64,000 bases of DNA from Dolomedes plantarius. Taxonomy: Eukaryota > Arthropoda > Arachnida > Araneae > Dolomedidae. Location of the stretch: the NCBI GenBank assembly GCA_907164885.2, contig OU015492.1, positions 41,741,393 to 41,805,392 on the forward strand. The letters run 5' to 3'. Both the position numbers and the translations under genes were made by a program. The stretch's first letter is position 1; every line of letters starts with the position of its first letter. Shown one piece after another: positions 21,665-30,999 of this stretch. The notes below the pieces were generated by a model. The model was not told the DNA's origin and did not search any database. It worked only from the letters and a program-made list of their open reading frames with translations.

Positions 21665-22425
21665 CTTAAAAACACAAAGACTGAAAACAAATATATTTCT
21701 GCTTACTTTGAAATATTTATTTATCTTTATTTATTCAGACGTTTATGAATTTTTGCATTAGTCCGACAGCCGTACAAATCAAACCACAAAAGTGAAATTA
21801 GAATATTCATGAATTAAGGGTTATTTTAGCAGAATGGATGCATATAAAACAATTTCAAAAACAGAGAGTGTTTCATGGTTTCACCATGCTACAGTTCATT
21901 ACATCCTATAGTTCACTTTATTTTACCTAATAAAATTGTTTTCCTTGGCGATAAATCATTTTCAAATGACGTATTTTCAATTTCTTTTCTAGCCAGACTG
22001 TAGCACATTTTGCTTTTAAAATACCGAGTGTATAAAATATAGATTACTTAAAAACACAAACACTAAAAAAATTACTATTTACTTTGAAATGTGTATTAAT
22101 CTTTATTTATTCAGAAGTTTATGAATTTTTGCATTAGTGCAACAGCAGTGGAAATCAAACCACAGAAGTCAAATTAGAATTTTCATGAAATAAGGGTTAC
22201 TTTATCAAAATTAATCCATATAAAATAATTTTAAAAACTCAGGGTGTTTCATGGTTTCACCTTGCTACACTTCATTACATTCTATAGTTCACTTTATTTT
22301 ATCTAATAAAATTGTTTTCCTTAGCGATAAAGGATTTTCAAATGAAGTTCTTCCAATTTTTTTTTCTAGCCAGCGCTGTAGCACCTTTTTACTTTTAAAG
22401 AACCGGGTGTATAAAATATAGATTA
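21665..22425 (+). repeat. 382-bp tandem duplication, two copies
   Basis: CTTAAAAACACAAA starts at 21,665 and 22,047. The two units stay aligned through 'TTTATTTATTCAGA', 'GTTTCATGGTTTCACC' and 'GTATAAAATATAGATTA'. They differ by scattered substitutions and small indels, so the duplication is not recent. No coding content. Confidence 0.85.
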
Positions 22426-22429
22426 AGAA

Positions 22430-23940
22430 AATATTTTTACGCCTACCTGTCATACTTTGACTGATGGAGATATCACAACATTGCACGGAAAATTTTCAAA
22501 AGAAACTTTCAAAAAATTTCCAACCCGAACATATTTTAAAGAAAAAAATGTAAAAGTTTCGAGAAATTTCTAGATATACATATGAAAATAGATCTACGCT
22601 TCCCTTTTGAGACACGAATTCCACTACAGCATGGAGTTAAAGTTAAGATGATATGTGCTTCAGCATATGAAACTTAAATCCTTCAGAACGAGTATGACAG
22701 TTTTTTTTTCCTTTCCTTTACCCAATACGTTAGAGTAAATGGTAATTTGATAAAAGAAGGAGATATAAAACAAAGTTGCTAGGTAAAGAAATGCGTACAA
22801 ATTATATGCTTTTTTATCATTTTCTATTCAAAAATATTTTTTTAGCTTATTATTTACTCTCCTAACTATTCAGCACACATGATAAAAAGTGTAAACGGAT
22901 ATAACTAAGATTTTTTTTAAAATTCAGTTTACATTAGTCTTTCGTTGTGCTTACATAGCAGATTATACAGCAGCTGATTGCTTTTAAATATCAGTATTTA
23001 AATAACAAAATAATTTGAAGTAATTTATCTTTATACAAACAACTATTACCTTATATCAGGTACAGTTGATCATTATCTTTTACGAATATTTGTCTAAGAA
23101 AGAAACAATGCAAACAATGTATAACATATACAGTATATTTTGTAAAACTTATTTAAAGCATTGCTTTTAATACAACTAATGTAAAATAAGCACAAAACAT
23201 TGACACGTTCTCATACTGTTCCAATGGATGTTTATAGACAAAAAAGGGTAAGTAATTATTGATTCTAAAGCTTTTCAATTTTTAACAGTTGACAAAAAAA
23301 AAATCCATCCTTTTTTTATTATTATCATTTTTGTGAGCTCGTACAAGGGCATACAAGTTTTAGAAAAAAAAGAAAAGAATGCATGGATCATTAAACAGTG
23401 TAAAGCATGTAATTATAGTCAGTAATAATGATGGATGGGAATTTAAAATATTTATCGAATTCAAAAGATTTCTTTGTCAAGTATTTTATCGAATATTATT
23501 TTTATCTTAATCTTCTGTTAAAATTAAAGATTTTTCAGAGTTTCTTAAGAAATTTGCGTGTGATTACTGAGGCTAGAAAACGTCATGATGAAGTTTGAAC
23601 TGTTATGATGAAGTACTAATGCATTGAAACTGTTTCAATATGTCAAATAGTGCACAGTGATCAGTAGCACTGTGTGATCACGTAATACTAAATCAACTGA
23701 AAATCGGATCTCTATATAATGGGGATACACCGAACATTTGGTGTACCAATAGATTCCTTAGCAAGCCAATTAGGGTCTCATTTCCAATTGTATCACCTGT
23801 GCTCTGCACCTTTTTTTAAGAATTCCATTGCAGTTATTAGAAAGACTCTGGAACTTCCACTAGCAAACATTGTGCAACTATTTCAATTCACTTCAGTGCA
23901 AATGCTTTTATAATTTGGACCTGATAAAAAAATAAGCCAA
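22430..23940. other. No gene seen
   Basis: AT-rich with poly-A and poly-T runs near 23,300. A 64-codon frame at 23,719-23,913 has no recognisable motif. Confidence 0.5.
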
Positions 23941-23948
23941 TGGAGAAT

Positions 23949-24179
23949 TCACCCAACAAACACAAGACTGACGGCAACTTGACGGGCCGGTTCTGGAGGC
24001 GCCGGTAGAACGATAGGCTCGGGGAAAATGATCCGTACCGTTGCCGGGTGATTTACGAATCTCCGACGCGGAATCCCGTAGCGTGTACCCGTTTGAGGGC
24101 CGGTGATGATTGGATAGGAATCTACCCGAATCCGCTCTCCCTGTAACGTCCCGGAATCGATAGTCCGATTCGTAACCAC
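23949..24179 (-). CDS. Cap open frame of copy C, 76 codons
   Basis: The frame begins VVTNR (GTG at the start) and runs to a TGA at 23,949-23,951. It aligns gap-free to copies A and B. Features: 'IPRRRFVNHPATVR', proline-rich 'LPAPPEPARQ', and 'VSLVFVG' at the end. A second frame is also open here, from about 24,252, with an ATG (MKSLF) and a hydrophobic start, 'SLIFAFPFKSIILM', that could be a signal peptide. It is unclear which frame, if either, is coding. No known family. Confidence 0.35.
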   Translation of the reverse strand: MVTNRTIDSGTLQGERIRVDSYPIITGPQTGTRYGIPRRRFVNHPATVRIIFPEPIVLPAPPEPARQVAVSLVFVG

Positions 24180-24400
24180 AAGTAACAGAAATCTGCATCA
24201 GAATTATGGATTTGAAAGGGAAGGCGAAGATTAGACTAAACAGACTTTTCATAAATATTTATTTCACTTTTGTGAACTTTCTCAACTTCTTTTGCACGAA
24301 AAATTCACATAATTTTCCTTGTATGAAAAGATTGAATTATATCAGAAGTATACGGCTGACATAATATAATCTTTCGGTTATACTATGTGATATATGCATA
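23952..24400 (-). repeat. Composite repeat copy C (cap end only)
   Basis: Reading in reverse, it ends GTTTGTTGGG at 23,952, without an adjoining (TA)n tract. It shares with copies A and B the GC-rich cap, the 'CTGATGCAGATTTCTGTTAC' junction, the 'GACTTTTCATAAATATTTAT' block and one unit resembling the 81-bp repeat. The rest of the 4-kb unit is missing. Confidence 0.8.
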
Positions 24401-24555
24401 ATATATATCATCTATATATTTAATTTGCTAAGCCGACTTTTTGGGCAGTCCGTGAGAGAAAACTACTGCATCAATTTACTTCATTTTGGTCTTAAACGAA
24501 AGATTGTAATCTGTAGATTTGTTAAATTTGGTTTTTGTGACAGCAATTTCCATTA

Positions 24556-24860
24556 ATTAGCGATAATTTACAATTGATTTTTACGCATGCTCAGTGGCAT
24601 GTTTAAATCTGTCTTTAGAAACTCACTGTTTCCGCGCACGCTCAGTGACATGTTTTAATGGTAAACACGTTTATTCCGAGAAGTCTCTATCTCTGCCTTA
24701 TTTATTTTTATGATAATTATATTTGTGAAATACAACAGTAAACCTCATGGAAATTGTTTATTTCATGCTGTTTAATTAGCGATAATTTACAATTTAAAAA
24801 AATTGCTTTCTGCACATGCTCAGTGACATTTTTAAATCTGTCTTTAGATACTCACTAAGC
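24556..24860 (+). repeat. Degenerate direct repeat, about 220-bp period
   Basis: TTAGCGATAATTTACAATT and CATGCTCAGTG, followed by TTTAAATCTGTCTTTAGA, occur near 24,558 and again near 24,777. The unit between them is diverged. A third, weaker GCTCAGTGACATG lies at about 24,640. Confidence 0.6.
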
Positions 24861-25060
24861 GCGAAGCCGCTTAATCACAATTTGTTTCTGCGCATTATTA
24901 TGATTTTCAACATTTGACAATGATGTGTTGAATATAATTTGTGTATTAGTACATTCATTTACTATCTAGCCGTCGTGTTTTGACAGACATCAACTATTGT
25001 TAGATTATATTAATTTATTTTTGGCTTTTATATAGAAATGAAATAAACATCCACTTACAA

Positions 25061-25370
25061 ATGGATAATTTTTTCGATCAAGAGTTTATGCACAAGAGAG
25101 TAAAGAGTAGTACCTGCCTAAATTTGTTTTTCATTTTGATTAAGACGGACTTTTCGGCAGACTCTCTTGGATGCCAAAGCGGGTATCTATCTGGCGCTTC
25201 ATTTCATACTCAGGTTCTCTGCGATTTACTTGGCAACCCTACCACCAGTTGCATTGGGCCAATATCAATTTCGTTAGGCACTACATTTCGTTTTTTGGTA
25301 GACCGCTGGGTTACACTTATTTGGACTTCAAATTTTTCGGTGATGGTGTTGATAATTATTTCATGATTTA
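25061..25370 (+). other. Open frame, possible reverse-transcriptase RNase H relic
   Basis: The frame from 25,061 contains 'KTDFSADSLGC'. The next frame, from 25,171, contains 'WANINFVRHYISFFGRPLGY'. Together these faintly resemble the RNase H region of some retroelement polymerases, with a frameshift between them. The similarity is weak and from memory. The stretch is bordered by a long run of G at about 25,452-25,467. Confidence 0.2.
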
Positions 25371-25469
25371 AATATTTCGTGACGCAGGAATTGGAGCCAT
25401 TTTTTTATAGAAACATGACCATTTTAGCTTATTTTCGGCACTTTTTTTTCGCGGGGGGGGGGGGGGGTA

Positions 25470-26010
25470 AGTATATTGATTTTGTAATGAATAACATGAC
25501 CGTTTTTATTTATCAGAAGATAGATATATTCATAGCATAAAGTAAAATACTTCGAGTGACAGTTCTCTTTTAAATGAAATTGCGTCCGAATGCATTTCAA
25601 TAAATGTTTAATAGATTAAACACTAAAAACATATCATACATTTTTAAACCTCTATACAGTCATAATATTGTTATTAAAATATTGAGGTACATTGAATTTT
25701 ATTCGTCATTTTTACAGTATTTATTCGCATACTTTATAGCTAGTGATGTATAGAACAATAAAGAATGAATCTAGGAAATGAAATAAAAATAATTGATGAC
25801 TGAAAATAAATTTCATATAGCAGACCAACGTATATGTAAATGTAGGTACAAATACTTTATAAGTTTTAACACCCATTGATATGAACTGTATTTATATTTT
25901 TCGAATATGCTTCATAAAAACAAACTCCATCTCATCAGAGATAAAATTAGAAAGTGTGTGTTTGTATGTATGTAAATGTTGACAGTAATTTAGTAGCTTT
26001 TAATGTGCTA
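25470..26010. other. No gene seen
   Basis: AT-rich, no recognised family or signal. Confidence 0.45.
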
Positions 26011-26331
26011 GTAAATACAGGGCAGTTTCTAGGGTAGCTGCCAAACGTGTGCGAGAATAATTCCCCCCCCCCCCTCATACCGTATGGATTAATTGAAATT
26101 TCTCTGAAATATTTTTACCTTAAATGAAACAACAAATTACAGAAAATATTATAAATTCAGTTTATTTTTTAATTTTATAACCTAACATAATAATTATTAA
26201 TGTATTGATATAACAACTAAATGAATACGTTATATTAAATACATACAACACATATCTATTAATACATATACTTAATAAGTCAGTCAAAAAGATAATCTTT
26301 GCTTTCCTTGCTTTTTTTAATGCAAATTCTG

Positions 26332-26958
26332 TTATAATATCTGATCATCTATATCTTCCGAAATGTCCTTTTCGATGCTAATAATAGATAAGTCTGAAAG
26401 CCTTTCTTGTCCCATTGTAGACCTCAAATAATTTTTTATTATTTTAAGTTTTGAAAAGCTTCTTTCCCCGCTAGCCACAGTCACAGGCAATGTTAATAAA
26501 ATTTGTATGGTAATCACTAAATTTGGACACAGATAGATGAGGTTGTTTGTAAATAGGTATTGAATCACATTTAACGCGTTCATTTCAAGAGAAATATAGA
26601 GGGCAATGTTGTCAGTTTCATTGCATAAATCTTCAGCTATAATATATTTTTCATTTTTAAATGGATCATGTAACATACTTTCCACATATTTACATTTTGT
26701 AGACCTATTTGATTTATCTGTTTCAAGGAAATCTGATATTGAAATAAATCTCCCAAAAATGCTCCCTAATTTCCATTTGCTTTGATTTATTACTTAATAG
26801 AACAAATCTTACTACAAGAGTAAGTCGGTCTTGGTTGCTTAGATCAGGGGTGGAATCTAAAATAGTAGAATAATATTTACAAAATTTTAAGAGTGATATT
26901 ATTTCATGTCTTATTTTTTGTTCCAAAAGGGAAATAGTTCATTTTGAATATGAACACC
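26332..26958 (-). pseudogene. hAT (ZMYM1-like) transposase relic, C-terminal part
   Basis: Minus-strand pieces read 'KYYSTILDSTPDLSNQDRLT' (N-terminal side) and 'LPVTVASGERSFSKLKIIKN' followed by 'LRSTMGQERLSDL'. The last is the hAT C-terminal dimerisation motif as found in ZMYM1-like proteins. The middle is deleted or unreadable, and a frameshift lies near 26,930. The reading continues as 'GVHIQNEL' up to 26,958, where the Tc1-like element is inserted, and resumes at 28,627 beyond it. A possible outer end, CAGGGCAGTTT at 26,018, was not confirmed. Confidence 0.75.
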
Positions 26959-26960
26959 TA

Positions 26961-28624
26961 CAGTGGCTCCAAAATGTGTTCGTACACTTACGATTTTCAG
27001 TGAAATAGGGATCTATCCATTAATTAAAATGAATATTACATAATGGGCATTTAATAATAAGATTTATAATCTATTCTTAACAAAACTATATGAAATATTT
27101 TGAAAACATAGTAAAACTTTATTTTTAAAACACCAATAATCAAAAAGTAACAAAAACTATCTCACAAAAGTCATCGTACACAGAAATATTTTCGGATAAA
27201 TTCATAACTAAAATTATCGCCTGGCGCTTTATTTTTATTTTTGAATTGTGGTGGCATTTAAAATATCAATTGGCTTTAATTTTTGCTTGCCTATTCCGTA
27301 ATATTCTATTTATTATTTAAAAATGGCTTGCAAAGAAACAACAAACAGCATTGATCGAAAATTGATTATTTTTCATCATAGTTGTGGTAAATCAGTTCGG
27401 TGTGTTGCTAAATTACTTAATTTATCCCATTATACTGTGCAGTATGTGATAAAACGCTTTAAAGAAGAAAATCCGATCAAAATCAAGATAAGAAAAGGTC
27501 GTCCGGCAAAGTTAACAAAACGTGATGAGAGATTTTTAATTAGAAAATTTGTGAAAAATCTACGTTTGAGTGCTGTAAAACTTTCTGCAGAATTTAATGA
27601 AACATTTTCTACTTCAATTTCACCTGAAACTGTTCGACGAGTTCTCAGAGCAGCTGGATTATATGGGCGTTCTGCCCGTAGAATTTTTTTTGTGAGTGAG
27701 AAAAACAGAAAGCTCGGGTTTTCCTTCGCACTATCAATGATTAATAAGCCCCAAACCTATTGGAATAATGTCTTATTTGCCGATGAAAGCAAGTTTATCA
27801 TTTTTGGTTCCGATGGGCGTATAATTGTATGGAGAAGAAAAAATGAGGAACTTAATCCTAAGAACTTAGTAGAAACAGTTAAGCATGGCGGTGGAGGTGT
27901 CCTTGTGTGGGAGTGCATGTCAACATCAGGACTAAGTAATTTGGTATTTATTGATGGCATAATGAATCTTGCTGTTTATATAAATATTTTAAGAGACAAT
28001 TTAAAATTATCAGCCTAAAATTTGGGATTTGAAATTTTTAATTTTTTTTAATCAAGATAACGATCCTAAGCCCACGGCTCTCAACGTTTGCCTCTGGTGT
28101 CTCTATAATTGTCCACAAGTTTTGAAAACACCACCTCAATCGCCAGATTTAAACTCAATAGAACATTTTTGGAGAGAACTGGAGGTTCGAGTACGAAAAC
28201 ACGACATTTTTAAAAGAAAAAGCGAACTAAAAACAATTATGATGGAAGAATGGATGAACATTGATGCAGAAATTACAAAAGAACTAGTGCAATCTATTCC
28301 CAGACGTTTAAAAGCTGTTGTTGATGCTAAAGGATATCCTACTAAATATTAATTTAACGAAAAATTAGAATATTTTCTTATAAGTAGAAATTTTTTTACA
28401 AGTGTTCGATGACTGTTGTGGGATAAAGTTTTTGTTACTTTTTGATTACTGGTTTCTTAAAAATAAAGTTTTACTATGTTTTTAAAATATTTCATGTAGT
28501 TTTGTTAAGAATAGATTATACATCTTATTGTTAAATACGCATTCTGAAATATTCATTTTAATTAATGGATAGACCCCTATTTCATTGAAAATCGTAAGTG
28601 TACGAACACTTTTGGGAGCCACTG
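26961..28624 (+). mobile_element. Tc1-like element with ~225-bp terminal inverted repeats
   Basis: TA target copies lie at 26,959-26,960 and 28,625-28,626. Both ends start CAGTGGCTCC and share GTGTTCGTACACTTACGATT. The inverted homology continues for about 225 bp to 'CAAAAAGTAACAAAAACT' and beyond. Such long ends recall the IR/DR subgroup of Tc1 elements. It carries one damaged transposase gene and splits an older hAT gene. Confidence 0.92.
27323..28352 (+). pseudogene. Tc1-like transposase, one stop and one frameshift
   Basis: The start MACKETTNS at 27,323 lies inside the terminal repeats. The N-terminal region holds a helix-turn-helix ('SVRCVAKLLNLSHYTVQYVI') and a GRP-type linker ('KGRPAKLT'). 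Catalytic residues are in 'FADESKF', 'NQDND' and 'SPDLNSIEHFW', with 34 residues between the last Asp and Glu (DD34E). TAA at 28,016-28,018 interrupts, and a frameshift near 28,040 follows. The end is 'AVVDAKGYPTKY'. Full length would be about 340 residues, normal for the family. Confidence 0.88.
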
Positions 28625-28626
28625 TA

Positions 28627-28700
28627 AATAATGAGGCATATTTGATGGATTTCTGCTGATTCTAGTGAGGTGCTCTGATATTTTAATGAAAAAATATCAT
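28627..28700 (-). pseudogene. hAT (ZMYM1-like) relic, upstream piece
   Basis: In reverse complement this reads 'ISEHLTRISRNPSNMPHYL', in frame with 'GVHIQNEL' at 26,958 if the Tc1-like element and one TA are ignored. ZMYM1-like hAT proteins have an 'EHLxRI...HYLGxxIQNEL' stretch at this place. Beyond about 28,700 the homology is lost. Confidence 0.6.
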
Positions 28701-29126
28701 CAAGTTTCCTTACCTGTGAAATATTTTTATTGGTCAGCAATCACAAAATCCAGCACAAAAATTAGAGACAAAAAGCTTTGTTTTTCAGTTGTTGAGGTGG
28801 ACACGTTCAAAATTAATATAGTGCAAATTATCCCGGGCCGTGATTTATAGGCTCAGGGCATAAAATAGTATTTTCCAGCAACCTGACAAAAACCGCCCTA
28901 ACCGACGCTATTTGATGGGTTAAAACGTGTTAAAACAAAAACGAAAAATGTATTTCCCAACTGGTTGCTACGTGGAGTACCGTTTTTAAAACCAATGTAG
29001 TTTTGTTTATTTCCAGTTATACTTGTAAAATTCATTTTTAACTCTAAGTAGTTATCTAGCATAATGATAATATTTTTATATTCATTATTTTACTAATAAA
29101 TTAGTTTTAAGTTTTTTTAACCGCGC

Positions 29127-29330
29127 ATCCGCCCCCCCCCCCCACCTCCTCCCCCTCTCGACTTTCCAGCTGTGTGCTGTGCCTTGCTTGGGGTGGTGAC
29201 ATTCCTTTGTTCTGCAAATGTCCCTCCGTGGACATTTGCAGGTGCAAGTAGCAGAAGGACCGTTTTCTCAGAAAGAGTATGTGTGTGTGTGTGTGGGGTG
29301 GGGGGGTGGGGGTGGTAATTCTAAAAATAG
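29127..29330. repeat. Low-complexity stretch with hairpin
   Basis: A poly-C run at about 29,131-29,142 and a GT-repeat then G-rich run at 29,280-29,317 bracket a perfect hairpin. CTGCAAATGTCC (29,212-29,223) pairs with GGACATTTGCAG (29,230-29,241) around a 6-base loop. Confidence 0.8.
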
Positions 29331-29593
29331 ACGGGAATGCTCTTCGGGCAGTCGCCAATCTTTATATAGGACGTATAAAAATTGGCGATGTTGTTTTGGC
29401 GAAACCTATGGCGCACGCTATTTATGCCAATTATATTCCGACACAGTTAATGTCTGCAGTTCTCTACATGGTTGAACATTTCTCTCCGATGCTCGACTGT
29501 GTGGGATTTTCTTTATTTCCAGCATATTTTTTAATATACCGTCATTGGACATTGACCGAGAGGTATGTTTATATTTTTTACTTGTTATTTTAA
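29330..29593 (+). CDS. Unidentified coding-like open frame
   Basis: The forward frame reads 'DGNALRAVANLYIGRIKIGD', 'VVLAKPMAHAIYANYIPTQL', 'FSPMLDCVGFSLFPAYFLIY' and 'RHWTLTERYV', about 80 residues after the G-rich run. Codon variety and higher GC than its neighbours make it look coding. A GT lies just after 'TLTER' (GAGAGGTATGT), a plausible splice donor. I do not recognise the family. It ends at the edge of the foldback repeat, so it may be an exon or a fragment of that repeat. Confidence 0.3.
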   Translation, partial: DGNALRAVANLYIGRIKIGDVVLAKPMAHAIYANYIPTQLMSAVLYMVEHFSPMLDCVGFSLFPAYFLIYRHWTLTERYVYIFYLLF

Positions 29594-30250
29594 GTAAACT
29601 TCGTAAATTTTCTCGAGAAAAGAAAATTATAATATTTTCTATAGAGGAAATTTATTTCATTCTTCTCAAAGTTAAAAGTGAGGTGTAATATATATTTGAA
29701 AATCACGAATTACCCGATTATATAATCTTAATTTATATAATTTATTTGAAAATGATTTAAAATTAAAATTGAATGTAGTTCAATGTTTTATAAATTTTGT
29801 TCAGTCCTTTTTTCAGTCTTATCGTATTCAGCAATATAAGACTGTAGGATGACAGAATATTATTATTTTTATCACCAAAGAATAAACTTATCAAGACGTA
29901 TTTGAAGATGTCTCAAAACAAAATATTTCTTGAACAGCTAAGCTTTAACAATGAACCATTCTTTGATATGCAAAACTATGAAATTTTTTCACTTGTCAAC
30001 TACTAAAAAAGTACTGAACAAAATTTATAAAACATTGAACTACTTTCAATTTTAATTTTAAATCATTTTCAAATAAATTATAACAATTAAAGTTGTATAA
30101 TCGGGTAATTCCTGGTTTTCAAATATATAATACACCTCACTTTTAACTTTGAGAAGAATGAAATAAATTTCCTCTATGGAAAATATTATAATTTTCTTAT
30201 CTCGAGAACATTTACGAACTTTACTTAAAATAACATGTACAAAATATAAT
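29580..30250. repeat. Foldback repeat with ~235-bp arms
   Basis: The segment 29,580-29,815 is nearly the reverse complement of 30,003-30,245. Shared landmarks include TTATTTTAAGTAAA, GAGGAAATTTATTTCATTCT and AATTACCCGATTATA. A non-palindromic spacer of about 190 bp lies between. The arms could form a long hairpin. The right arm is adjacent to repeat D, and a similar 'ATTTTCTTATCT' to 'TAACTCTAC' block precedes repeat E at 63.2 kb. Confidence 0.85.
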
Positions 30251-30968
30251 TTTAAGGGATTATTCTGAACAAAAATTTTAGGTTTTAGCAGAGATTAATA
30301 TTTTCTATTACCTGAAAATACACGAGAAAAAGAGAAAAGTTAAAAATATTAATACTAGTTATACATGGAGAGCCAGAAAAAAAAAAGAAATAAAGTGTAA
30401 GGGTAGATATCAGATGTTATATATATCAAGTATTATATATATAACATCTGATATCTACAGATATATATCAGATATACATCATCTGATGTATATCAAATGT
30501 TATCATAAACACTGTTAAGTACTGTTATCATAAACAATCTCATTAATAAAAATAAAAAGCATGTGAAAGGAAGGGGTCTAAGAAAAACTTAGAAAATCTG
30601 TCGGAATTCCAATTATGGCCCAGCACTGGAAAGTAACCCTGATCGACGGCGCTTTGATGGTTTCGAGATGGGTATTTGACGGCCTGTCGACACGAATTAT
30701 TGCTCCCGTAACCGGCCCGTCAGCCTCCGGCAATGGTGCGGCTGTATGTCCACATCGACGGGAAGTTTGCGGTTCAATCAAGGTAAGCAGTCGGATGTAC
30801 GATAGCTTCATTGTTACCGGAAGCGGCCCAGTACTCGACGGGGAAGTCGCGGGCGAGAGGACAAGCCCGTGACGGATCCGATACTGACCTAATGCGCCGG
30901 CCCGGCAATGGAGAAATCGGCTGGCCGGAATCATCCGGCCCCGGCCCGATGCCTCTGTGTTTGTTGGG
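30250..30968 (+). repeat. Cap-bearing repeat D
   Basis: An AT-rich part with 'ATATCAGATG' palindromic TA-rich pieces (30,409-30,500) leads into a GC-rich block from about 30,600. It ends GTTTGTTGGG at 30,968, as copies A to C do. The block near the end, CCGGCCCGATGCCTCTGTG, parallels CCGGCCCGTCAAG...CTTGTG in copy C. Repeat E at the window end shares the 30,540-30,600 junction. A frame from 30,615 is open for 85 codons, without known motifs. Confidence 0.65.
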
Positions 30969-30999
30969 CAGTTACTATAACGTTAAATGTAAATTTTCA

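Noticed and set aside
26018..28900. Outer ends of the ZMYM1-like hAT element (CAGGGCAGTTT and, inverted, AGGGCGGTTT)
   Set aside because: The ends are only weakly similar and the flanking 8 bp do not match, so they were not called as termini.
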